Notes under the pieces: model-generated
Databases searched by the model: none
Told to the model about the DNA's origin: nothing
Seen by the model: the letters and a program-made list of their open reading frames with translations, nothing else
From: Metabacillus lacus
Lineage (GTDB): Bacteria > Bacillota > Bacilli > Bacillales > Bacillaceae
Reading direction: 5' to 3'
Assembly: GCF_009674805.1 (NCBI RefSeq)
Contig: NZ_WKKI01000004.1
Span: forward strand, 62,001-126,000
DNA: 64,000 bases
Shown here: positions 8,319 to 16,724 of the stretch, piece by piece
Layout of the letters: the number at the start of each line of letters is the position of its first letter
How positions within the stretch are numbered: position 1 is the stretch's first letter
Made by a program: the position numbers and the translations under genes

Positions 8319-8366
8319 GACTGTAGACAAAACTCGGTGAAAATCGAGCGTGTCTACAGTCTTTTT
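8319..8366 (+). terminator. pssA terminator, long two-part hairpin
   Basis: GACTGTAGACA (8319-8329) pairs with TGTCTACAGTC (8351-8361), enclosing a second stem CTCG...CGAG, followed by TTTTT. The perfect 11-bp outer stem makes this a strong terminator. Confidence 0.85.
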
Positions 8367-8400
8367 GTATAGTGTAATAATGACCTCCGAATAAAGATGT

Positions 8401-8484
8401 TTAAGCAAGGAAATAGAGAACAAAAAAAATCAATAAAGAATCTTGTGGGAATTTGTTCACGTTCATTAAACAGATAGTCATCAT
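8401..8484 (-). CDS. Candidate 27-aa hydrophobic peptide
   Basis: On the minus strand ATG ATG at 8484 is preceded by AGAGGTG with 7-nt spacing and opens a 27-codon frame. It starts MMTICLMNVNKFPQ and ends in a hydrophobic tail LLIFFVLYFLA. I do not recognise it. The good ribosome site and single membrane-like helix resemble tiny membrane peptides of Bacillus, but a frame this short can arise by chance. The pssA terminator at 8319-8366 lies just past its stop and could also end a minus-strand transcript. Confidence 0.3.
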   Translation of the reverse strand: MMTICLMNVNKFPQDSLLIFFVLYFLA

Positions 8485-8541
8485 CACTGGTCACCTCTAG
8501 AAAAAATGGGTGATTCAGTGTAATTAGGAAAATCGGGATAG

Positions 8542-8640
8542 TCGGGACCCTGGACTGAGCTCAGTTAGGAAAAGCGGCTCGGACCCGCCTGCGGGAAACG
8601 TCCACCAGGAGTGAAGATCCAACCACATTGGTATTCCATC
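8542..8640. repeat. Possible dispersed intergenic repeat fragment
   Basis: The segment is non-coding and richer in G+C than its surroundings. It contains the inverted repeat CCCGC-CTG-CGGG (from about 8584) and the string GAAACGTCCACCAGGAGTGA. It looks like a remnant of a dispersed Bacillaceae intergenic repeat, but only one copy is in this window, so that is a guess. Confidence 0.25.
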
Positions 8641-8660
8641 TATATTTTAAAATGAAATAA

Positions 8661-8698
8661 ACCGTAGGCTATTCGAAGTCCTCGAGTTTGCCTACGGT
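8661..8698 (-). terminator. Hairpin downstream of the YjcZ-like gene
   Basis: ACCGTAGGC (8661-8669) and GCCTACGGT (8690-8698) form a perfect 9-bp stem. On the minus strand TTTATTTCATTTT follows, a moderate terminator tail placed just after the stop of the 46-aa ORF. Confidence 0.55.
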
Positions 8699-8721
8699 CT
8701 GAACAACTATCAGGTGTTTTT

Positions 8722-8862
8722 TTAGCGGCAGCAATAAAACCAATAGCTTCCTCCAAAAATCAGAAGAAGAACAAACAACACGATGAACAATGCATACCAA
8801 TAGCCTGCTACCGACAAACCATAGTAACCAAAGCCGGAAGGACAGTATGATGCAGGTCCCAT
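8722..8862 (-). CDS. YjcZ-family small sporulation protein
   Basis: This 46-aa ORF begins MGPASYCPSGFGYYG, followed by a single hydrophobic segment WYALFIVLFVLLLIFGGSYW. The FALIVVLFxLLIIxG-like helix after a short Gly/Tyr-rich N-terminus is the mark of the YjcZ family, tiny proteins often abundant in the spore or mother cell. An AGGG-CTCCGAGG-ATG spacing supports translation. Exact function is unknown. It is followed by a hairpin at 8661-8698. Confidence 0.75.
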   Translation of the reverse strand: MGPASYCPSGFGYYGLSVAGYWYALFIVLFVLLLIFGGSYWFYCCR

Positions 8863-8932
8863 CCTCGGAGCCCTCCCTTCACTGGACTATATCACCACAT
8901 TATGCGTGACATCCCTAAGGGGTATAGGCTGG

Positions 8933-9718
8933 TCACTCAGATGATTGCTGCAAAAATTGCTGCAAAACGCCTGATGCCATAATCCCATTGTAAAGCTCTC
9001 TGGCTCCTGAAGGGGTTAAGTGGTTGCCGGAAGGGTCAATCAGCCCGGATGACAGCAGAGCCTCGTCTGAGCTTTCTCCTGCAAGATCTATCAGGTTCCA
9101 CCAGTGATCAACTAGCACTGCTCCCTCCTCCCTGGCAGCCTCCCTCGTCAGGTCATTATAAGCATTATGCCACTGCCTCGCTCCCCCTCCTGCCTCAAAC
9201 CACTTCCTGTCATATCTGGAATAATAATAAGTATCTGTTCCGCTTCCTTCGATAACTGGCAGACAGGTCATTAAAACGGGTTCAGCCCCAATTTTTCTTA
9301 TTTCTTTTGTGAAATATTTTAAATTCCGTTTGAATCTTGTTTTATCCACTCTTGGAAGCCCGCTTGGCAGCATGGCTGCATCATTGGTTCCAAACATGAT
9401 AAAAACCAGATCAGGCTTTTTGGAAAGCACATCTTTTTCAAACCTTTTCAAAGCATCCTCAGTCGTTTCTCCGCTAATGCCCGCATTATGGATCATCAGA
9501 TTCCCGCTGTATGCGGTATTAATCAGGGTTACCCATTTTTCCTGCTGGGGATATTGCCTGATCTTCCAATTAGCCCCCTGTGTATTGCTGTCTCCAAATG
9601 CTACAATTTCTATTTCTCCCTTGTTTCCCATCGTACTGCAGCCTCCCAATATGTAAATTAAAAATACAGCGTATATGATCCATCTTTTCACATTTATGCT
9701 CCGCCTATCATCATTCAA
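8933..9718 (-). CDS. SGNH/GDSL-family lipoprotein esterase
   Basis: The 261-aa protein begins with a lipoprotein signal peptide (positive start, hydrophobic stretch, lipobox LGGC at about residues 24-27), so it should be anchored outside the membrane. The SGNH blocks are present: GDSNTQG (nucleophile Ser), a block III-like GTNDA and a C-terminal DPSGNHLTPSG with the catalytic Asp/His pair. The natural substrate is not known; the family includes lipases, acyl esterases and carbohydrate deacetylases. It appears monocistronic and divergent from sigK. Confidence 0.88.
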   Translation of the reverse strand: MNDDRRSINVKRWIIYAVFLIYILGGCSTMGNKGEIEIVAFGDSNTQGANWKIRQYPQQEKWVTLINTAYSGNLMIHNAGISGETTEDALKRFEKDVLSKKPDLVFIMFGTNDAAMLPSGLPRVDKTRFKRNLKYFTKEIRKIGAEPVLMTCLPVIEGSGTDTYYYSRYDRKWFEAGGGARQWHNAYNDLTREAAREEGAVLVDHWWNLIDLAGESSDEALLSSGLIDPSGNHLTPSGARELYNGIMASGVLQQFLQQSSE

Positions 9719-9830
9719 TTAACTACCCAATAAGATAACTGATCATCTTCTTGGAGTAAAGTTTTTTATCCGCCCTTGTAACTCATTATGAACTTATTCA
9801 CTTGTACAGACACAAACCTCCCTGGCACCG

Positions 9831-9839
9831 CATACATAT
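9831..9839 (+). promoter_or_regulatory. Possible sporulation -10 element upstream of sigK
   Basis: CATACATAT resembles the -10 of mother-cell sigma factors (CATACA-T for sigma E). It lies about 55 nt upstream of the sigK start. No convincing -35 was picked out, so this is tentative. Confidence 0.35.
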
Positions 9840-9894
9840 GAATTACTAGGCATTTGCCCAAATACAGCAAGCAGATGAAAGCGGAGGTGGAGGT

Positions 9895-10611
9895 ATGTCA
9901 GGAGTGTTAACAGCTTTAGGATACTTCTTAAAGGAATTAGTGTTTTTAGTATCTTACGTGAAGAATAATGCCTTTCCACAACCATTGTCAGCCAGTGATG
10001 AACGAAAGTATTTAACCTTAATGTCAGAGGGAGACGAGCAGGCTAGAAATTTGCTGATTGAACACAACTTAAGGCTGGTTGCACATATTGTCAAGAAATT
10101 CGAGAATACAGGAGAAGATTCAGAAGATCTTATTTCAATAGGAACGATCGGTCTGATTAAAGCAATTGAAAGCTATTCCCAAGGAAAGGGAACAAAGCTG
10201 GCCACTTATGCGGCAAGGTGTATTGAAAACGAAATACTGATGCATTTAAGAGCATTAAAAAAGACGAAAAAAGATGTCTCGCTGCATGATCCAATCGGTC
10301 AGGATAAAGAAGGAAACGAAATCAGCCTGATTGATGTGCTGAAATCAGAGAACGACGACGTAATTGATACAATTCAGCTGAACATGGAACTGGAAAAGGT
10401 TAAAAAGTTCATCGGAATTCTGGATGACAGGGAAAAGGAAGTGATTGTCGGCAGATTTGGACTTGATCTTAAAAAAGAAAAAACACAGCGTGAGATTGCC
10501 AAAGAACTAGGCATATCCAGAAGCTATGTGTCCCGAATTGAAAAAAGAGCACTAATGAAAATGTTTCACGAATTTTACCGGGCGGAAAAAGAAAAGAAAA
10601 ACTCAACATAA
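9895..10611 (+). CDS. sigK: RNA polymerase sigma-K factor, intact
   Basis: The 238-aa late mother-cell sigma factor is made as pro-sigma K. The N-terminal pro-sequence ([21 protein letters not shown]) is followed by region 2 ([20 protein letters not shown], then [20 protein letters not shown]) and region 4 with the helix-turn-helix [20 protein letters not shown]. The hydrophobic leader is removed by the SpoIVFB membrane protease. The reading frame is continuous; in many B. subtilis strains it is split by the skin element, which is absent here. The start follows a GGAGGTGGAGGT site. Confidence 0.97.
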   Translation: MSGVLTALGYFLKELVFLVSYVKNNAFPQPLSASDERKYLTLMSEGDEQARNLLIEHNLRLVAHIVKKFENTGEDSEDLISIGTIGLIKAIESYSQGKGTKLATYAARCIENEILMHLRALKKTKKDVSLHDPIGQDKEGNEISLIDVLKSENDDVIDTIQLNMELEKVKKFIGILDDREKEVIVGRFGLDLKKEKTQREIAKELGISRSYVSRIEKRALMKMFHEFYRAEKEKKNST

Positions 10612-10641
10612 TCATGAGCATATAAAAGGCAAAAAATACTT

Positions 10642-10674
10642 AAAAACATCCCGACAGGAAATCGGGATGTTTTT
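10642..10674 (+). terminator. sigK terminator
   Basis: AAAACATCCCGA (10643-10654) pairs with TCGGGATGTTTT (10662-10673). The symmetric A/T tails allow use from either side. Confidence 0.88.
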
Positions 10675-10716
10675 CATTCAGCTGCCCGTCTTCTTTCCTG
10701 CCCTATATACAGCAAG

Positions 10717-10764
10717 AAAAAAGGAGCCCTGCAAAGCCGCATTTTTGGCTTAACGGGGCTCCTT
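10717..10764 (-). terminator. Terminator after the yrzI/19-aa ORF unit
   Basis: AAGGAGCCC (10721-10729) pairs with GGGGCTCCTT (10755-10764), with an inner AAGCC/GGCTT stem. On the minus strand the arm is followed by TTTTTT, so it ends the leftward transcript. Confidence 0.8.
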
Positions 10765-10787
10765 TCGGCAATTTCTTCTCCCTTTGA

Positions 10788-10847
10788 CTAGAAGCTGTCC
10801 CTCTTGGCATTTAAGTACATCAACAGTTTCATTCTTAACTTCATCAT
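10788..10847 (-). CDS. Candidate 19-aa basic peptide
   Basis: ATG ATG at 10847 opens a 19-codon frame reading MMKLRMKLLMYLNAKRDSF. It is preceded by AAGGAG and GGTGAGG and followed by a strong terminator. It lies 37 nt downstream of yrzI and probably shares its transcript. The basic amphipathic character resembles short membrane-binding spore peptides, but I do not recognise it. Confidence 0.4.
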   Translation of the reverse strand: MMKLRMKLLMYLNAKRDSF

Positions 10848-10884
10848 GTATCCTCACCCTTTCTCCTTGAATTAGCGTTCATTA

Positions 10885-11025
10885 TTACTGATAGAAATAT
10901 GTGTCAATCTGCTTTTGTTTTGCTTTTTCCATTAATTGCTGAACATACTGGTCTTTTTGGTAATCTTCAATAGTTTTGTTGCGGTTGCTGATGGTAATGG
11001 TCACAAAAAATAAATTGATGGTCAT
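10885..11025 (-). CDS. yrzI: YrzI-family small protein
   Basis: This 46-aa ORF reads MTINLFFVTITISNRN at the start and ends AKQKQIDTYFYQ. The hydrophobic MTINLFFxTITI opening followed by a charged helix defines the YrzI family of Bacillus small proteins, whose role is unknown. The start lies 6 nt beyond GGAGGTGA; an overlapping ATG 4 nt earlier is out of frame. Terminators lie on both sides (11068-11097 and 10717-10764). Confidence 0.82.
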   Translation of the reverse strand: MTINLFFVTITISNRNKTIEDYQKDQYVQQLMEKAKQKQIDTYFYQ

Positions 11026-11067
11026 ACATATTCACCTCCTTCAGATATTTTCATCCTTCATGCACGC

Positions 11068-11097
11068 AAAAAGGCCGCATTTCAGAGCGGCCTTTTT
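11068..11097. terminator. Hairpin terminator upstream of yrzI
   Basis: AAAAAGGCCGC and GCGGCCTTTTT flank an 8-nt loop, with runs of T on both strands. It probably ends the leftward transcript of the 26-aa ORF. Confidence 0.75.
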
Positions 11098-11107
11098 ACT
11101 GCATGTA

Positions 11108-11135
11108 AAAGCCACAGGCTTATTCGGCCTGCGGC
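11108..11135 (-). terminator. Hairpin after the 26-aa ORF
   Basis: GCCACAGGC (11111-11119) pairs with GCCTGCGGC (11127-11135) through one G-U pair. TTTT follows on the minus strand. It forms a double terminator with 11068-11097. Confidence 0.6.
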
Positions 11136-11178
11136 ATAGATGTAAGATGAATAATCCCTGTCAAAGGTAAGGGAAAGT

Positions 11179-11259
11179 TCAAGAAATGGTCATATGCCGG
11201 TCGAATAAGTTACTTAATGTAATTGTTTTATTAGCTGCTGCTGAGTTGCTTCTCATCAT
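11179..11259 (-). CDS. Candidate 26-aa peptide
   Basis: The minus-strand frame from ATG ATG at 11259 reads MMRSNSAAANKTITLSNLFD and ends RHMTIS. GGAGG lies 9 nt upstream of the first ATG and two consecutive hairpin terminators follow the stop, so it has the layout of a real gene. I do not recognise the peptide. It sits between yrzI and yrhC. Confidence 0.4.
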   Translation of the reverse strand: MMRSNSAAANKTITLSNLFDRHMTIS

Positions 11260-11466
11260 GTTATTCGACCTCCATTTCAAATTTTGTTCTCATGGTAATT
11301 ATATCCACATCATCAGAGTTTGTAAACTACTTTCTGGAAAAAAACAGCCCATTTTCCAAATATGGAAATTATAATGCAGAGGGCTGAGAAAGATGGAAAT
11401 AATCAGCAGGAAGGCTGTTTTATATTTCTAATCAGCTTTCTGCTCTGCATTTACAGTACGAAAATA

Positions 11467-11494
11467 CCCTTTGCTGTCAGCAAAGGGCAGGGTA
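11467..11494 (-). terminator. Terminator of the yrrT-to-yrhC operon
   Basis: CCCTTTGCTG and CAGCAAAGGG form a near-perfect inverted repeat just beyond the yrhC stop. The minus strand continues TATTTTC. Confidence 0.6.
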
Positions 11495-11495
11495 C

Positions 11496-11732
11496 TTATT
11501 CAACTGCTTCATCATCAATCATTTTTTTATATTTTAAAGATTTTTTAAAAAACAGGAACGAGCCGCTTAAAAATACGCAAACAGTTGTCATCATCAATGT
11601 TACCTGCAGCTGAGCCAAGTCTCCGGCTGTCGGAAGAATCAAGCCAAGGTACAGATACACACTGACTGCAAGCAGTGTAAATGCGTAATACTTATAATCA
11701 GTCATTTTGGACGAAATTTCTTTTTTACTCAT
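11496..11732 (-). CDS. yrhC: YrhC family membrane protein
   Basis: This 78-aa protein has two predicted membrane helices (about YYAFTLLAVSVYLYLGLILP and VTLMMTTVCVFLSGSFLFF), a basic end to helix two and an acidic C-terminus, matching YrhC, a conserved unknown that follows mccB in Bacillus. The ATG at 11732 lies 6 nt after AGGTG; the in-frame GTG at 11741 is within that site. It is the last gene of the cysteine-recycling operon, although the gap to mccB is 83 nt. Function is unknown. Confidence 0.8.
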   Translation of the reverse strand: MSKKEISSKMTDYKYYAFTLLAVSVYLYLGLILPTAGDLAQLQVTLMMTTVCVFLSGSFLFFKKSLKYKKMIDDEAVE

Positions 11733-11815
11733 CTGCATCACCTGCTATCTAATGAAGTCTACCTTCACGATAACATATTTTAGCAGGTTCATAACCAAGC
11801 AAATTCAGCCAATTT

Positions 11816-13874
<2,059 letters not shown>

Positions 13875-13927
13875 TTCTACACTCCTCTCCCAATGAAGAA
13901 TAGCTGCCGAAAAAATTCTCCGGCAAC

Positions 13928-14638
13928 CTATCTGGCATCCTTTAGCTGTGAGGCTATTTTAAGTACAAGATCAGCTGAATGTTTGGCAGCTGTATCTAAA
14001 AACTGTTCAAAGGATATTCCTGATTCTTTCCCCGCAATATCAGACAGAGAACGAATCACTACAAATGGAACATCAAACTGATGGCATACCTGCGCAATGG
14101 CCGCTGCCTCCATCTCCACAGCGTATAAGTCCTGAAATTTAGTGCGGACAAAATCCACCCTTTCAGGATCGCTCATGAATGAATCTCCTGTTGCGATTAA
14201 GCCCTTGACTACCTGTATTCCGCTGATCTCTTCTGCCTGAGAAGCTGCAATTTTAACCAGCTCTTCTGCAGGTTTATATGCTGCCGGAAGTCCCGGCACC
14301 TGTCCATAGGCATATCCAAACGCTGTAACATCCACATCGTGGTGAACAACATTCGTGGAAATGACCACATCGCCGACATTTAATGATTGATGAAATCCAC
14401 CGGCCGATCCAGTGTTAATCACATAATCAGGCTTATAGCGGTCCAGCAGTAAAGTTGTGCTGATAGCAGCATTCACTTTTCCTATTCCCGATTTTAAAAG
14501 AATCACTTCAATTCCTTTATACTGGCCGGTTGTGAACTCACTGTGCGCAATCACTTCCTGATTACGGTTTTCCAGCTTTTCTCTTAAAATTGTTACTTCT
14601 TCTTCCATTGCTCCAATTATTGCTACCTTCACTAACAA
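13928..14638 (-). CDS. mtnN: 5'-methylthioadenosine/S-adenosylhomocysteine nucleosidase
   Basis: The 236-aa enzyme removes adenine from MTA and SAH, feeding sulfur salvage. The family markers [26 protein letters not shown] and the catalytic region [17 protein letters not shown] are visible. TTG 14638 has AAGG 7 nt upstream; GTG 14632 would give the more usual N-terminus, so the start is uncertain by two codons. It follows yrrT directly in the operon. Confidence 0.95.
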   Translation of the reverse strand: MLVKVAIIGAMEEEVTILREKLENRNQEVIAHSEFTTGQYKGIEVILLKSGIGKVNAAISTTLLLDRYKPDYVINTGSAGGFHQSLNVGDVVISTNVVHHDVDVTAFGYAYGQVPGLPAAYKPAEELVKIAASQAEEISGIQVVKGLIATGDSFMSDPERVDFVRTKFQDLYAVEMEAAAIAQVCHQFDVPFVVIRSLSDIAGKESGISFEQFLDTAAKHSADLVLKIASQLKDAR

Positions 14639-14656
14639 GTCAATCCCTTCAAGGAG

Positions 14657-15298
14657 TTATTGTTTCACTGCTTCCATGATCCACACAAATCCGTTCATCT
14701 GGGTGAACTCCACATGAAACCCGTGCTTTTCAAAAATGTTTTTCATCACTGTATGTGTTGTATAGTACTCAGACTCCAAATCCTGTGCAAGATTGTAGTA
14801 TCCTCTTTGTCTGGCTTTTTCAACCGTTTCGCTGAAAATCTCCTGATTGATGAAAACAGTATCTGCAAATACTATATTACCACCACTTTGCAGCAGGCTT
14901 CCATATATCTCAACCGCTTTTTCTTTTTCATTATCTGTTAGATGGTGAAAAGCATAAGTTGAAACAATACTATCTATTTGATTTTGGGGACGTTGAAACT
15001 CCAGGAAATCTCCGTCAGTGATGACAGCTTCTCCTGAAAGCTTTGAAACAGCTATCTCTCTCATGGCGTCTGATGGTTCCACACCTGCTACATGTTTCCC
15101 TGCAGTCAGCAATTCTTTTGTAAGATTTCCGGTTCCCACTCCGAACTCGAGAACAGTTTTTCCTGAACGTTTTACAACTTCCGTTAATATTTTATCATAA
15201 TTTAAAAAAACATCTTTATATTCCTCATCGTGTCCGTTTACAGTGGTATCATATGTGCCTGCCCATTGTTCAAAAAGACCTAAGAATTCTCTTCCCAT
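14657..15298 (-). CDS. yrrT: YrrT, SAM-dependent methyltransferase of the cysteine operon
   Basis: This 213-aa class I methyltransferase has motif I VLEFGVGTGNLTKEL near residue 52 and motif IV in IVSTYAFHHL. Its substrate is undefined; as first gene of the yrrT-mtnN-mccA-mccB-yrhC operon it would produce SAH for MtnN. The ATG at 15298 fits the family N-terminus MGREF and has GGAG upstream; a GTG at 15307 is too near that site. The promoter region is AT-rich and a likely target for CymR. Confidence 0.88.
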   Translation of the reverse strand: MGREFLGLFEQWAGTYDTTVNGHDEEYKDVFLNYDKILTEVVKRSGKTVLEFGVGTGNLTKELLTAGKHVAGVEPSDAMREIAVSKLSGEAVITDGDFLEFQRPQNQIDSIVSTYAFHHLTDNEKEKAVEIYGSLLQSGGNIVFADTVFINQEIFSETVEKARQRGYYNLAQDLESEYYTTHTVMKNIFEKHGFHVEFTQMNGFVWIMEAVKQ

Positions 15299-15313
15299 TT
15301 CTCTCACACTCCA

Positions 15314-15340
15314 CTAATTATAATAAATCCTATAAGTATA
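15314..15340 (-). promoter_or_regulatory. Possible promoter/CymR operator of the yrrT operon
   Basis: The AT-rich segment upstream of yrrT contains TATACT, then TATAGGATTTATTATAAT on the minus strand. CymR is known to bind AT-rich sites at this operon in B. subtilis. The match is by position and composition only. Confidence 0.3.
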
Positions 15341-15470
15341 CTATGAATTTAGCGATGAACTGTTCTAAATTTATCACAGGGAAAAAGAAAAATGCAATGA
15401 AAAGAAACTGGAATTACAAATAGATTTCCTCTCCCCATACATGCTATGATGTTGAGGAAAGGCAGGGAAT

Positions 15471-15680
15471 ATGATGAGTTTTCATTTTGATTACATACAG
15501 GATAAAGTTGAATTTTTTGAAGGTGTTTCTTTAAGAGATATTGAGCGGAAAATAAATGAACAGATACATCATAACAGGGCGATCCTGCTTGAGGTCCACC
15601 ATGTCGCACACCAGATGCATGTAGCAGAGGACGGGAAAAGATATTATAGTGCGGTTGTTCATTTTAAACAAAAAAGATAA
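15471..15680 (+). CDS. yrzA: YrzA, DUF2536 family protein
   Basis: The 69-aa protein contains DYIQDKVEFFEGVSLRDIERK and HHVAHQMHVAEDGKRYYSAV, typical of the small DUF2536/YrzA proteins next to yrrT in Bacillus. No function is known. Two consecutive ATGs (15471, 15474) follow AAGG/AGGG. It is divergent from yrrT and ends at its own terminator, 15746-15785. Confidence 0.82.
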   Translation: MMSFHFDYIQDKVEFFEGVSLRDIERKINEQIHHNRAILLEVHHVAHQMHVAEDGKRYYSAVVHFKQKR

Positions 15681-15745
15681 CTATAAAAACATTTACAATC
15701 GCTCTGTTTTGAAGAACAAACTACTAAACAGACGAAAATAGCATT

Positions 15746-15785
15746 AAAAAAACGCTCAGAAATGCAGGTTTTCTGAGCGTTTTTA
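15746..15785 (+). terminator. yrzA terminator
   Basis: AACGCTCAGAAA and TTTTCTGAGCGTT form a long stem followed by TTTTATTTT. Confidence 0.85.
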
Positions 15786-15933
15786 TTTTGTTTTCATAAG
15801 GTGCTGAAGAACCACTATCTCCAGATCACGTTTTACATTGTAGAAGATGATGAATAAGACTATCAAAACCATGCGTTTCTCTTAAAAAATATGAGTGAGT
15901 GTCACTGCCATGAATAGATCCGGCGAAGAAAAA
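15786..15933. other. Gene-free spacer between yrzA and yrrS
   Basis: This stretch lies between two terminators in the 329-nt gap separating yrzA and yrrS. I see no ORF with a ribosome site, no strong hairpin and no recognisable RNA in it. Confidence 0.5.
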
Positions 15934-15969
15934 TAAGCAGTCCAATTTCTAAAATACCTGGACTGCTTA
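15934..15969 (-). terminator. yrrS operon terminator
   Basis: TAAGCAGTCCA (15934-15944) and TGGACTGCTTA (15959-15969) pair perfectly. The minus strand continues TTTTTCTTC. Confidence 0.85.
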
Positions 15970-16009
15970 CCGATTTGCTGTTATGTTTTTAAGTTATTTG
16001 CTTCTATCA

Positions 16010-16681
16010 CTACTGCCTGAGCTTTTCGACTGTAACCGGCATCCAGCCTTCTCCCTCTACAAAAGTGATGGCTACACGATATTTTTCACCCGCATTATTT
16101 TTAGGAGATACAGTGCCTCTGGCATCGTTAGGTGTCCCGTTATTCCCAAGAAACCATATTGTCATGTTGTCTTCAGGAATGCCGGTTGCGTAGCTTATGG
16201 CCCTCGTCATCTCTGCCCAGTCCTGTGAGTTTTTTTCATATACAGCTGTATGAGGACCGGACTGTTCTGTCCCTACTGGCTGCCAAGAAGGATTTTCGAT
16301 TACTTTATCAACATCTGAATTAGGATCACCGTCTGTCACTGTTGCTTCAGCAAGGGGATCACCTTCAGCCTCTTCCACTGTTTCTTCTTCTTCCTGACTG
16401 CTGTCTTCTCCGGCAGTTTCTGCTGCATCCCCTTCTTCTGCTTCTTCATCGTCTCCAGGTTGTACAGCTGCCTCTTCATTGGTTTCGCCGCTGCCGTCCG
16501 ATGTGGATGGATTTGCTTCGCTGTTAGATGAAGTCTGCTCGTCTCCTCCGCTCCTGATAAGCTGGGAGCCTACAACTAAAATAAGGACGATGACTGTACC
16601 GATGAGAATATTTAATACTACATTTGCTTTTCTTCGCCTATCTCTGCTGGAATAGCGAGACTGATTATAAAGTTCACTCAA
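16010..16681 (-). CDS. yrrS: YrrS, DUF1510 membrane-anchored protein
   Basis: The 223-aa protein has a basic N-terminus, one membrane helix (VVLNILIGTVIVLILVVGSQL), a long Glu/Ser/Asp-rich linker (about residues 45-105) and a C-terminal DUF1510 domain with MTRAISYATGIPEDNMTIWF. It should expose the folded domain outside the cell. Its neighbour pbpI suggests a cell-wall link; molecular function is unknown. TTG 16681 lies 8 nt after AAGGAG, which excludes the in-frame GTG at 16690 that abuts the site. Confidence 0.85.
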   Translation of the reverse strand: MSELYNQSRYSSRDRRRKANVVLNILIGTVIVLILVVGSQLIRSGGDEQTSSNSEANPSTSDGSGETNEEAAVQPGDDEEAEEGDAAETAGEDSSQEEEETVEEAEGDPLAEATVTDGDPNSDVDKVIENPSWQPVGTEQSGPHTAVYEKNSQDWAEMTRAISYATGIPEDNMTIWFLGNNGTPNDARGTVSPKNNAGEKYRVAITFVEGEGWMPVTVEKLRQ

Positions 16682-16724
16682 TATCTTCACTCCTTTGTCC
16701 CACTGCTATGTCTCTATTTTAACA

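Noticed and set aside
9895-10611. Split sigK with a skin-like element
   Set aside because: The frame is continuous and full-length for sigma K.
10612-11495. tRNA genes among the GC-rich hairpins
   Set aside because: No cloverleaf, GGTTCGA T-loop or CCA end could be assembled; the hairpins have U-tails typical of terminators.
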